Assembly (NCBI GenBank): GCA_045638525.1
Contig: JAZUBQ010000012.1
Coordinates: forward strand, 232,715 to 296,714
Source of the DNA: SIG452 sp045638525
Lineage (GTDB): Bacteria; Bacillota; Clostridia; UMGS1840
DNA: 64,000 nucleotides
Reading direction: 5' to 3'
In this document: positions 17,370 through 25,373 of the stretch, one piece after another
How the letters are laid out: each line of letters begins with the position of its first letter
Position numbering within the stretch: the first letter of the stretch is position 1
The notes under the pieces: generated by a model
Databases searched by the model: none
What the model saw: only the letters and a program-made list of their open reading frames with translations
What the model was told of the DNA's origin: nothing
Made by a program: the position numbers and the translations under genes

Positions 17370-18140
17370 TCACAGAATATATTTTCGCATAGAAATCAGT
17401 GCATTTTTTTCCAATCGAGAAACCTGTGCCTGAGAAATATGAATTTCTTCGGCAATCTCCGTTTGTGTTTTATCTTCAAAAAATCGCATAGACAATATTT
17501 TTTGTTCTTTTGGTGACAGTTTCCTGAGTGCCTGCGACACACAAATTCCGCCCACCCATTTTTCTTCCTTATCTTCCTTATCAGACAGCTGATCCATCAC
17601 TAAAATCACATCTCCCCCGTCATTATAAATAGGATCATATAAGGAAACAGGATCGCAAATCGCATCCAATGCAGTCACAACCTCTTTGGGCGTCACTTCA
17701 ATTTCTTTTGCAATTTCATACGGCGAGGGTTCATGTCCCAATGATGCCGTCAGTTTTTCTTTTGCAGTCAGTGCCCGATAGGCAACATCTTTTAGAGAGC
17801 GACTCACTTTAATCGCACCGGAATCTCGCAGATACCGCTTGATTTCGCCAAGAATCATAGGCACAGCGTAGGTGGAAAATTTTACTTCGTGCGCCAGGTC
17901 AAAGTTGTCAATGGCTTTAATCAGCCCTACACAACCTATTTGAAATAAGTCGTCCAGATTTTCTCCCCGATTGGAGAACTTTTTAATGACACTTAACACC
18001 AGACGAAGATTCCCGTTGATAAATTCTTCTCTGGCATTTTTGTCTCCTGCTTTAATTTTTTGGAACAACTCCATTTTCTTATCGTGATTCAAGTTGGGCA
18101 GATTCTGCGTGTTGACACCGCAGATAACCACTTTATTCAT
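17370..18140 (-). CDS. sigG: RNA polymerase sigma factor SigG (forespore)
   Basis: Late forespore-specific sigma factor, 256 residues. The N-terminus VVICGVNTQNLPNLNH is the SigG hallmark; region 2 reads NGNLRLVLSVIKKF and DDLFQIGCVGLIKAIDNFD, and region 4 has the helix-turn-helix TQTEIAEEIHISQAQVSRLE. The segment DPVSLYDPIYNDGGD is also typical. It marks the host as an endospore former. GGAGGAATGTT precedes the ATG. spoVT, a classic SigG target, lies nearby. Confidence 0.96.
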   Translation of the reverse strand: MNKVVICGVNTQNLPNLNHDKKMELFQKIKAGDKNAREEFINGNLRLVLSVIKKFSNRGENLDDLFQIGCVGLIKAIDNFDLAHEVKFSTYAVPMILGEIKRYLRDSGAIKVSRSLKDVAYRALTAKEKLTASLGHEPSPYEIAKEIEVTPKEVVTALDAICDPVSLYDPIYNDGGDVILVMDQLSDKEDKEEKWVGGICVSQALRKLSPKEQKILSMRFFEDKTQTEIAEEIHISQAQVSRLEKNALISMRKYIL

Positions 18141-18221
18141 AACATTCCTCCATAATTCTTTTCCAACATATCCAATGGTTTGTCCCTATTATTTCCGAAT
18201 TTTTCTTTGACTATTACAGAG

Positions 18222-18268
18222 GAAAAAAATATCTCAGAAACTTACCAAAAAGCTTCTGAGATATTTTC
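18222..18268 (-). terminator. Terminator of the mscS gene
   Basis: AATATCTCAGAA and TTCTGAGATATTTT form a 12-13 bp stem. On the minus strand it ends in TTTTTTTCC, 36-80 bases after the mscS stop and before the sigG leader. Confidence 0.8.
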
Positions 18269-18303
18269 ATTATTTTCATTCTTTTTATTATTTTCTTGTT
18301 CTG

Positions 18304-19125
18304 TTATTTTGTTAAATGAACATCCATCTGAGGATACGGAATGGAGATTCCCCGTTGGTCAAAAGCAACTTTCACCTGCTCCAACAAGTCAAAACGAACA
18401 TCCCAATACTGCTCGCTTTTACACCAGCACCGAAGCACAAACACCAAGGCGCTGTCTCCGTGTTCCGACAGTCTCGCCATTGGTTCGGCAGGCGTTTTTA
18501 AAACGTCACTATGTGCGTTGGCAATCCCCAAAAGAATGTCTTTCACCACTTCAATATCGCTGTCATATCCAACCGTAAAATTCAAATCCACACGACGGGT
18601 CGTCTGATGGGTAACATTCACCAAAGTGTTGTTGGATGCCACCGCATTGGGAACCACCACTTTCTGATTATCCGGCGTTTTTAAATACGTATAATACAGT
18701 CCGATTTCCGAAACCGTGCCTTCCACACCATCCACAGAAATATACTCTCCAATGCTGAACGGTTTAAATAACAAAAGAATAATTCCTCCTGCTATATTGG
18801 AAAGACTGCCCTGTAACGAAAGCCCGATTGCAACCGCCATAGAACCTAAAATCGTAATAAAAGATGTCATCGGAATTCCTAAAATTCCGGCAACGGTAAC
18901 AATTACCAAGACTTTTAAAGCAATGGAAAAAAAGCTGTTAAAAAAGGATGCTACATTGGGATCCAGTCTGGAAAACGCCTTGCTCTTCCCCATCAGTTTT
19001 GCCAAAAGCTTGACCAATTTAAAACCGATTACCAAGATAAAAACCGATACCACAAGTTTTCCTGCAATATTCACAATATACGGAGTCACGGACTGAAACA
19101 AAGCTTCCATAGATTCTCTTGTCAT
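18304..19125 (-). CDS. mscS: Small-conductance mechanosensitive channel
   Basis: A 273-residue MscS-type channel with three N-terminal membrane helices. The pore helix region (SMAVAIGLSLQGSLSNIAGG) carries the Gly/Ala ridge, followed by FKPFSIGEYISVDGVEGTV and the cytoplasmic beta domain ending in SIPYPQMDVHL. It releases solutes on hypo-osmotic shock. ATG at 19123-19125 has GGGAGGAG five bases upstream; an in-frame TTG before it overlaps that site and is rejected. Confidence 0.93.
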   Translation of the reverse strand: MTRESMEALFQSVTPYIVNIAGKLVVSVFILVIGFKLVKLLAKLMGKSKAFSRLDPNVASFFNSFFSIALKVLVIVTVAGILGIPMTSFITILGSMAVAIGLSLQGSLSNIAGGIILLLFKPFSIGEYISVDGVEGTVSEIGLYYTYLKTPDNQKVVVPNAVASNNTLVNVTHQTTRRVDLNFTVGYDSDIEVVKDILLGIANAHSDVLKTPAEPMARLSEHGDSALVFVLRCWCKSEQYWDVRFDLLEQVKVAFDQRGISIPYPQMDVHLTK

Positions 19126-19169
19126 AAAAACTCCTCCCAAAATTTACCATAATACCAATTTCTTTGATT

Positions 19170-19198
19170 ATTCTATCATAAGCACTAAAAAAAGTCAA
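19170..19198 (-). promoter_or_regulatory. Promoter of mscS
   Basis: Minus-strand TTGACT (19193-19198) and TAGAAT (19170-19175) with a 17-base spacer. Confidence 0.75.
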
Positions 19199-19236
19199 AT
19201 AAAACAGATTTTCATGGGAAAACCATACAATTTTTC

Positions 19237-19265
19237 TTGATAATTAACAGTACATATGATTTAAT
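19237..19265 (+). promoter_or_regulatory. Predicted promoter of a very short transcription unit
   Basis: TTGATA (19237-19242) and TTTAAT (19260-19265), spacer 17, upstream of a 19-codon reading frame that has its own ribosome site and terminator. Confidence 0.45.
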
Positions 19266-19311
19266 AATTTTAAAATAAAACCATAAAACAAACCGAAAGG
19301 AACTTTCTATT

Positions 19312-19371
19312 ATGAGATGTTTAAAATGCGGAAAGTATATAGAAAGCATCGATATTATCCATTGCCCTTAA
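19312..19371 (+). pseudogene. 19-codon zinc-ribbon-like stub
   Basis: The frame MRCLKCGKYIESIDIIHCP starts at an ATG with AAAGGAAC about 11 bases upstream. It reads like the first knuckle of a zinc ribbon (CxxC, then an unpaired CP where a second CxxC would begin) and then stops. A promoter lies upstream and a rightward terminator downstream, so it looks like a gene whose body has been deleted while its control regions remain. A genuine tiny peptide cannot be excluded. Confidence 0.35.
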
Positions 19372-19395
19372 TTCGTTCAAAAATCACTTTAAATA

Positions 19396-20487
19396 TTATG
19401 AAACAACTTTAACTGTGTTAGTTGTTTTTTTCATTCGGTTCCCCATAAGTGTTGCATAAATTTTCGGAGCAAACTTTTCGAGCATAGCACACACAAAATT
19501 GATAATCACAAGTGTTGAAACAATCATAATTATGAATTTCGGAATCGCAAGCCACTCGTTTTGCGGAAGGCAAAATCCGAATATTTTCAGTATCACGATT
19601 GCTACCGGAAGATGCATAGCATAAACGGCAAAAGAACGACGATAGATTGCTCTTGGTTTCATTTGTTCAATAAAACCATCCACAACATTCCACAAAGAAA
19701 ATGCCGCAAGGGTATATACAACGACTTGTATGAAATAATGATCCCTATGTAGGTTCTGCGGAACTATATTTTTAGAAAGAATATATGCTAAAAGGAATAT
19801 CCAGGATGCAATCTGCATCGGTTTCGATGATTTTTTGGAAACAAAATCGAAGAAATGATATCCTATCATAGCGCCTATCAAATAGAAAACAATGGCCATA
19901 GGATAATAGAACACGTCCATCGGCAAGTAGATTCCAAACAGCGATACTACCGATAAACAAACAATGGAAATAATGCCGACGTATTTATTTTTGATAAGGA
20001 AAAATACCAAAGGTGCTGCAAACGAAAATACAATTAAATCAAATACAAACCAAAACGGAATGTTACATCCGTAGAAAAATATGCCTTTTAGTATATTAGG
20101 TATGGTTAACGCATAGGGTACGCTGTCTGTGGACAATTTTGCAAGAAAGGAATAGGAAGTGAAAATTTCCCAAAGCATCCAAATCGTATTCCAAAGCAAA
20201 TACGGTATCACCAGTGTGAATAAACGGGTTTTGATTTTTGTGAAATATTTTTTGTTGTCATACCCCTTAAAAAAGGAGATTCCCGACATCATAAAAAACA
20301 TAGGAACAGCGAACCTGGTAATGGAATTGGAGAAAAAGTAAGATACTTTTTGATTCACAACAGAAATAAGACTACCGCTGACAACTCCATCAGCAAAATG
20401 TGAATGAATAAAAAAAACAAGAATACTCAGCAAAAAGGAAATATATTCTTTCTTTTTCCAAAAAAGCGCATCACTGTTTGAAGACAT
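19396..20487 (-). CDS. Acyltransferase family 3 membrane protein
   Basis: An integral membrane O-acyltransferase of 363 residues with about ten hydrophobic segments. The N-terminal FFIHSHF carries the catalytic His region, and MFFMMSGISFFKG, PYLLWNTIW and YAMHLPVAI match the acyltransferase-3 family, which acetylates or succinylates surface glycans and lipids. The true target is unknown. I choose the ATG at 20485-20487 (MSSNSDALFW), which has GAGGTG six bases upstream; a GTG nine bases earlier overlaps that site. Confidence 0.85.
   Translation of the reverse strand: MSSNSDALFWKKKEYISFLLSILVFFIHSHFADGVVSGSLISVVNQKVSYFFSNSITRFAVPMFFMMSGISFFKGYDNKKYFTKIKTRLFTLVIPYLLWNTIWMLWEIFTSYSFLAKLSTDSVPYALTIPNILKGIFFYGCNIPFWFVFDLIVFSFAAPLVFFLIKNKYVGIISIVCLSVVSLFGIYLPMDVFYYPMAIVFYLIGAMIGYHFFDFVSKKSSKPMQIASWIFLLAYILSKNIVPQNLHRDHYFIQVVVYTLAAFSLWNVVDGFIEQMKPRAIYRRSFAVYAMHLPVAIVILKIFGFCLPQNEWLAIPKFIIMIVSTLVIINFVCAMLEKFAPKIYATLMGNRMKKTTNTVKVVS
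19402..19431 (+). terminator. Rightward hairpin at the 3' end of the acyltransferase gene
   Basis: AACAACT pairs with AGTTGTT, followed by T6 on the plus strand. Its polarity fits transcripts coming from the 19-codon unit at 19312, not the acyltransferase. Confidence 0.55.
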
Positions 20488-20539
20488 ATTTTTCACCTCA
20501 CAAAAAATTTACACAAAACCTGGATGTTCTGTCCAATAT

Positions 20540-20568
20540 AGTATATCACAAAGAACGAAAAAAGTAAA
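20540..20568 (-). promoter_or_regulatory. Promoter of the acyltransferase gene
   Basis: Minus-strand TTTACT (20563-20568) and TATACT (20540-20545), spacer 17. The remaining 20569-20854 shows no gene or structure I can support. Confidence 0.6.
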
Positions 20569-20854
20569 GGGAGTATTCACAATTATCTGTCGCAAACCTA
20601 CAAACAACATGTATAGTAGCGGTTCCAAAACACTTTTTACAGACAGCCGTAACCGTTCTGCAAAAATACATCAACACAGGGTTCTATTGGAATTTGCATG
20701 GAAAAGACAAAAAATAGATTGAAAATATGTATGGATTATTTAATGAAACGATAATTCATAATCAGATATAACAAATTCCTAAACTTTCCACCTTTTTCCT
20801 TACATAAAAATTCCACGACTTTCACAAAATAGTTTTGTAAATTAAACCTAAAAA

Positions 20855-20953
20855 CAAGCCTCCCTTACCTCAAGGGAGGGGGACCGCTTGCGGTGGAGGG
20901 ATAAAAAATCCCCCAGTCGCCTTCGGCGCCAGCCCCCTTTAGGCAAGGGGGCC
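20855..20953. repeat. MITE-like palindromic repeat element
   Basis: About 100 bases of GC-rich, internally palindromic DNA in an AT-rich gap. The ends (GCCTCCCTTACCTCAAGGGA and, on the other strand, GCCCCCTTGCCTAAAGGGGG) are imperfect terminal inverted repeats, each able to fold by itself, and the centre holds ACCGCTTGCGGT and CGCCTTCGGCG hairpins. Similar elements are widespread in Clostridia. No coding capacity, so it must be moved in trans. It lies about 25 bases before spoVT and could terminate or attenuate upstream transcripts. Confidence 0.8.
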
Positions 20954-20979
20954 TTTATTTTGTCAAAGGAGTTTATAGA

Positions 20980-21522
20980 ATGAAAGCAACAGGAATTGTA
21001 AGAAGAATAGACGACCTTGGTCGTGTGGTTATCCCAAAAGAAATCCGCCGTACAATGCGCATCCGCGAAGGCGATCCATTGGAAATTTTTACCAACAAAG
21101 ATGGAGAAGTGATATTCAAAAAATATTCTGCTGTGGGGGAACTTGCAAATTTTGCTACCCAATATGCAGACGCTCTTTATAAAATCAGTGGACATAATAC
21201 AGTCATCACAGACAGTGACAGTATTATCTGTGCAGCAGGTGTGGGTAAAAAAGATTTAATTGACCAAAAAATTTCTTCCGAAATTGAAACAGTATTAAAA
21301 AACAGAGACCCTTATTTTGTAAATAATATTTCTGAATCAAGGGTGCATCTTTTAGACTATGACAATAATTATCTATGCGGTGCCGTCATTCCCATTATTT
21401 CAGAAGGTGACATCATAGGTTCTGTTATTTTGTATTCCACCGATATCAAAACCACCTTGGGAGACACCGAGAAAAAATTGGCAACCACTGCAGCAACCGT
21501 ATTGGGAAAAATATTTGAATAA
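20980..21522 (+). CDS. spoVT: Stage V sporulation transcription factor SpoVT
   Basis: A 180-residue regulator. Residues 1-50 are an AbrB-type swapped-hairpin DNA-binding domain (GIVRRIDDLGRVVIPKEIRR, REGDPLEIF) and 55-178 a GAF-like domain. In Bacillus it tunes SigG-dependent forespore genes, which fits sigG nearby. AAAGGAG lies about 9 bases before the ATG. The repeat element directly upstream separates the gene from any distal promoter, and I cannot see a convincing promoter between them. Confidence 0.95.
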   Translation: MKATGIVRRIDDLGRVVIPKEIRRTMRIREGDPLEIFTNKDGEVIFKKYSAVGELANFATQYADALYKISGHNTVITDSDSIICAAGVGKKDLIDQKISSEIETVLKNRDPYFVNNISESRVHLLDYDNNYLCGAVIPIISEGDIIGSVILYSTDIKTTLGDTEKKLATTAATVLGKIFE

Positions 21523-21524
21523 AG

Positions 21525-21568
21525 AAAAAACAGTCGCAAAATAAAATTATTTTGCGACTGTTTTTTTA
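21525..21568. terminator. Bidirectional terminator after spoVT
   Basis: AAAAACAGTCGCAAAATA pairs with TATTTTGCGACTGTTTTT; T-runs on both strands. It serves spoVT and the convergent DUF975 gene. Confidence 0.9.
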
Positions 21569-22330
21569 CTGCATAGAATTAAATTGCACAAAAACTTCTT
21601 CCGGTTTGGTCAAACGTTTATAATAAGCCAATCGGGCAGCAAGCATATACAGCATTGCCCACAACACACCGATTACCGCCATACTTCCAAGAAACATCCA
21701 ACCAACAAAACTCAGTTCCAAAAGAAAAACATACAGTTTATTCCCACGACTGAGCCGAAAACTTTCCTTCATAACCAAAAAGGAGCCAAACTCAGGATGT
21801 TCTGCTAAAATACAGGGTACAAATATCAAAGCATATTTCAGATAGATACCAAGAAGCTGTATCACCAAAGAAATAACGGTCAACAGCAAATAGTACACCT
21901 CATACCCCATCAGGCTGAAGAACAGATAATCATATAACCAATCCACATTCCCATAGGTAATCAGTAAATTGATGGCTGTCGGAAGAATGATGGTCAGGCA
22001 CAAGGTCGGAAAAAGTTTTAAGATATTTCGGATTCCAAAGCCGTACACTCTAAAGAAGCCAACCTTTTCCCGGTCCGGTTGCAACTGACGATAAATCCCA
22101 ACAGTTGCTATTTCCCATATTAATAAAAACACCAACGCAGCACATTCAAACTGCAACATTTTGGCAATGGAAACGGTGGTATACACTATCTCGCCATCCA
22201 TAACAAACCAACGAACCAAAAAAGCACAATAAATTAAAAACGGAATAAAAAGAGATAAAACCAAAGGATTCCACTTTCCTTTTAATAATCCTAATCCCTC
22301 TTTTTTTAACACCCAGAAAGGATATTTCAT
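21566..22330 (-). CDS. DUF975 family integral membrane protein
   Basis: A 254-residue membrane protein with about six hydrophobic segments. The C-terminal block (MKESFRLSRGNKLYVFLLEL, then SFVGWMFLG and a final YYKRL) matches DUF975. Function unknown. AAGGAAG precedes the ATG, and the gene lies 18 bases after the aldose-epimerase-like gene, so the two form an operon. Confidence 0.75.
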   Translation of the reverse strand: MKYPFWVLKKEGLGLLKGKWNPLVLSLFIPFLIYCAFLVRWFVMDGEIVYTTVSIAKMLQFECAALVFLLIWEIATVGIYRQLQPDREKVGFFRVYGFGIRNILKLFPTLCLTIILPTAINLLITYGNVDWLYDYLFFSLMGYEVYYLLLTVISLVIQLLGIYLKYALIFVPCILAEHPEFGSFLVMKESFRLSRGNKLYVFLLELSFVGWMFLGSMAVIGVLWAMLYMLAARLAYYKRLTKPEEVFVQFNSMQ

Positions 22331-22348
22331 CCTGCATCGCTTCCTTTC

Positions 22349-23236
22349 TTACACCAAACGCATCTGATAGGAAAAGATTTTTTCTTCTCCCGGATTTAAT
22401 GCGGTAATATTCGGTTTTTCGGAAAATATTCCCGTGGTATCCTCTTTATCCGGAATAATGGTCCAAGGTTCAATACAAAGGAATGGTGCTTCCTTTTGAA
22501 TGGGTGTCCAGATTCCCAAAGAGTCAAACCCTTTCATTTCCACTTCAATGCCATATTCGCCCGAACGGTGCACCAGCTGCACTTTATCGGAATTTAATTT
22601 GGAAAAAATCAACGCATCCAAATCAAAAATGCTGTACTGAAGCGGGATTACAGAAACATTCTCGTATTCTTTGCGAATTCCACGTTCATATAACAATCCG
22701 CCCAAATCATCGGGAACACATTGATAAATGGGATTCGTTTCAGTTTTGTTAAAACGGATTTCATAATCCGAAAAACTGTCCCCTTCTTTCATAGGACAAT
22801 TATATGCCGTGTGTCCGCCAACCCCAAACAAAATAGTATCCGAATCAGTGTTTTCCACACGGTAAGTGGTGATAAAACCATCTTCAGTCAAAGTATGGGT
22901 CACATAAAAACGAAACGCATAAGGATAACATTCCTTGGTTTCCGGGCTGTCTTGCAATAAAAAAGTAATGCTGCTGTCTGTTTTTTCCGCCACCGAAAAT
23001 TCTTTCCGACGGGCAAATCCATGCTTAGGAATTGTATATTCTTTTCCATTGATCATGGTTTTAGAATCCTTCAAACTGCAAACAATCGGAAACAAATGGG
23101 GATTTCTGCCATTCCAATAGGTTGCATCTCCCTGCCAGATGATTTCTCTGCCATTGTTTTTTCTGAAAGAAATCAATTCTGCCCCCATGGTGGTACAAAT
23201 TGCCTTCATATCACCGTAATGTAATTCATATTCCAT
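22349..23236 (-). CDS. Aldose 1-epimerase family protein (LacX-like)
   Basis: A 295-residue galactose-mutarotase-fold protein. IPKHGFARRKEF, VGGHTAYNCP and the acidic C-terminal region (LCIEPWTIIPD) supply the His/Glu catalytic set of the family, which interconverts alpha and beta sugar anomers or binds phosphosugars. The substrate is not evident, and no lac or gal genes are adjacent. GAAGGTG precedes the ATG. Confidence 0.83.
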   Translation of the reverse strand: MEYELHYGDMKAICTTMGAELISFRKNNGREIIWQGDATYWNGRNPHLFPIVCSLKDSKTMINGKEYTIPKHGFARRKEFSVAEKTDSSITFLLQDSPETKECYPYAFRFYVTHTLTEDGFITTYRVENTDSDTILFGVGGHTAYNCPMKEGDSFSDYEIRFNKTETNPIYQCVPDDLGGLLYERGIRKEYENVSVIPLQYSIFDLDALIFSKLNSDKVQLVHRSGEYGIEVEMKGFDSLGIWTPIQKEAPFLCIEPWTIIPDKEDTTGIFSEKPNITALNPGEEKIFSYQMRLV

Positions 23237-23269
23237 AGGTTACACCTTCTCTTTTTCTTAATTTGTTTT

Positions 23270-23298
23270 ATTATACTATGGTTTTAACAAAAGTGCAA
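23270..23298 (-). promoter_or_regulatory. Promoter of the aldose-epimerase/DUF975 operon
   Basis: Minus-strand TTGCAC (23293-23298) and TATAAT (23270-23275), spacer 17. Confidence 0.78.
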
Positions 23299-23387
23299 GT
23301 CTTTTCGCTCTTTTTGTCACCTCTTTCAAAAAAATACATATCTTGTAACTAAATCCCCTTTGTTAACAGTTATGGAGGAGTAATCCA

Positions 23388-23639
23388 ATGAATCAAGAAA
23401 TACCCTTATGTGAGCTTGGGGTTGGACAGTATGCAACCGTTCAAAAGATCCTGACTTTCGGTTCTATGCGTCGAAGATTACAAGATTTGGGCATTATTCC
23501 CGGTACCAAAATCGAATGTGTGTTAAAAAATCCATCGGGAGACCCCGTTGCTTACTTTGTTCGTGGTGCGATGATTGCCCTGAGAAACCGGGATTCAAAA
23601 GGAATCCTCGTCCAATCTCACTCCATAAAAGAATCTTAA
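23388..23639 (+). CDS. feoA: Ferrous iron transport protein A
   Basis: An 83-residue SH3-like cytosolic protein (LCELGVGQYATV, RRRLQDLGIIPGTKIE, GAMIALRN) of the FeoA family, an accessory of the FeoB Fe2+ transporter. GGAGGAG precedes the ATG. I find no clear Fur box in the shared upstream gap. The partner feoB downstream is incomplete. Confidence 0.9.
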   Translation: MNQEIPLCELGVGQYATVQKILTFGSMRRRLQDLGIIPGTKIECVLKNPSGDPVAYFVRGAMIALRNRDSKGILVQSHSIKES

Positions 23640-23644
23640 TACAA

Positions 23645-23675
23645 GAGGGGCTGTACCTTGTTACAGTCCCTTTTT
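23645..23675 (+). terminator. Terminator or attenuator between feoA and feoB
   Basis: GGGGCTGTA pairs with TACAGTCCC (one G-U) followed by T5. It would make feoB expression depend on read-through. Confidence 0.7.
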
Positions 23676-23709
23676 CACAGATACAAAAACCAGAAAGGAC
23701 TGATGTTAA

Positions 23710-25065
23710 ATGGGACTTACCGTTCAATCTACGGGAATATCAACAAGCACTGCCGATTTTAGCATTACAAAAAAAAATCCCTCCGATTGTATCGTGGCAT
23801 TGGCAGGAAATCCAAACGTCGGAAAAAGCACCATATTTAACGCATTGACCGGACTTCGGCAACATACAGGAAACTGGCCCGGAAAAACCGTAACCAATGC
23901 CCGTGGCGTCTTTTCCCATCGCAAAAAAGAGTATATTTTAGTCGACCTTCCGGGGACCTATTCTCTGATTTCTCATTCCAAGGAAGAAGAAGTGACACGT
24001 GATTTCCTATATTCCAAAACAGCAGATGCAGTTTTGGTGGTCTGCGATGCCACTTGTATGGAACGCAATTTGAATCTGGTGCTTCAGATTCTTGAAGTCA
24101 CTTCTAAAGTGGTCGTTTGCATCAATCTGATGGATGAAGCACACAAAAAGAAAATCAAAATTAATATCAAAGCACTCTCACAACAACTTGGAGTTCCCGT
24201 GGTACCAATCAGTGCAAAAACAAAAAATGGATTTCCTGACCTGTTAGAAGCAATCGAAGCTGTTTGCAAAAAAACAACATCGGTTCCCCGTAAGATTCCT
24301 TATCCTCCACAGTTGGAAAAAGCCATCGAAGAATTATCTGATGTAATGGACAAAACTGTGCCCAATTCTCCACGATTTTATGCAACAAAACTTTTAACAA
24401 GTGATGAAGATTTTCTGCATTCTTCCCCATTGTTTCAAAAGTTATCAGAAGATAAAAAAATACATAAGATACGACAAGAAATACAAAAAAAATACTTACA
24501 AAATGAAACAACACTTTCTGATATTGTCACAGAAACAATGATACAACAAGGAGAAGAAATCTATCAAAAAACTGTGACACTACAAAATCAGTCCTATTTT
24601 CAAACAGACAGAAAGATCGATTATTTTCTGACAAATCGGTTGACGGGAATCCCTGTTATGTTGGTCTTACTGGCTGTAATTTTCTGGATTACCATTGTGG
24701 GTGCCAATTATCCGTCTGAACTTCTTTCCGCAGGATTTGGCTACCTTGAGGAACTTCTGGTGACTTTTTCCATTCATATTGGTCTTCCTGATTGGCTGTA
24801 TCAAATGCTCTTTTGCGGAGTCTTTCGTGTGGTAGGATGGATTGTTTCGGTTATGCTTCCTCCAATGGCAATTTTCTTTCCCCTATTTACTCTGCTGGAA
24901 GATTTAGGCTATCTTCCTCGCATTGCCTTTAATTTAGATCACATATTCAGAAAATGTAACGCCTGCGGAAAACAAGCGCTAACCATGTGTATAGAGAAAT
25001 TTAGGATACAAAAAAAGACCATAATAATTATATTACGATCCGAAATAGTGGTAATAATCACCTGA
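23710..25065 (+). pseudogene. feoB: FeoB, truncated: lacks the 3' part of the permease
   Basis: The first roughly 430 residues are a normal FeoB. The N-terminal GTPase has G1 GNPNVGKST (residues 33-41), G3 DLPGTYSL and G4 NLMD, then a helical domain, then membrane segments from about residue 300 ending in FPLFTLLEDLGYLPRIAF and GKQALTMC. In clostridial FeoB that motif continues into MGFGCNAAG and the second half of the permease. Here it changes at about 24988 to an unrelated AT-rich tail (IEKFRIQKK) and stops at 451 residues, against about 600-800 usually. The protein should not transport iron. The break coincides with the edge of the glycan locus. Confidence 0.85.
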
Positions 25066-25248
25066 TACATACAGTTTTTTTTAAAATTCAATCTCAACCA
25101 AATCATTTTCCTTTATCTGAAACCACTTTAAAAAATCGGGTCAGTACCCGGAAACTTCCCGAATAAGAATTTGATTTTGTTGCAACTAATCCAAATGGAT
25201 TTCCCTTGATACAACCTTAACTCCGTACAATAAAACCTCTGTATACAT
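25033..25248 (-). pseudogene. Degenerate reading frame with three in-frame stops
   Basis: On the minus strand one continuous frame of 72 codons runs from ATG 25248 to TAA 25033, interrupted by TAG (codon 21), TGA (36) and TAA (56). The pieces look protein-like, for example FLKWFQIKENDLVEIEF, which resembles the beta-hairpin of AbrB-type domains, and KKLYVSGDYYHYFGS. It overlaps the foreign tail of feoB on the other strand. It may be a relic of the sequence that replaced the feoB 3' end; chance is a real alternative. Confidence 0.25.
25129..25151 (-). terminator. Possible terminator of the glycan locus
   Basis: On the minus strand CGGGT-ACTG-ACCCG is followed by ATTTTTT, about 220 bases past the last gene. 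The stem is short. The rest of 25066-25373 holds an inverted 8-base pair (AACTCCGT at 25219-25226, ACGGAGTT at 25310-25317) and no intact gene. Confidence 0.4.
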
Positions 25249-25373
25249 AAAAATATATGAGAAATGACATCAAAAAAATAAAAACACAAGAATGGAAGTT
25301 GTGTACTGCACGGAGTTTCGGTTATACCCTATATCAAATAATAATATAGGCAACTGGATATTAATCTACAAGA

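Noticed and set aside
18180..18578. A 132-codon plus-strand frame across the sigG-mscS gap
   Set aside because: It runs through the terminator and antisense to mscS; composition is that of a shadow frame.
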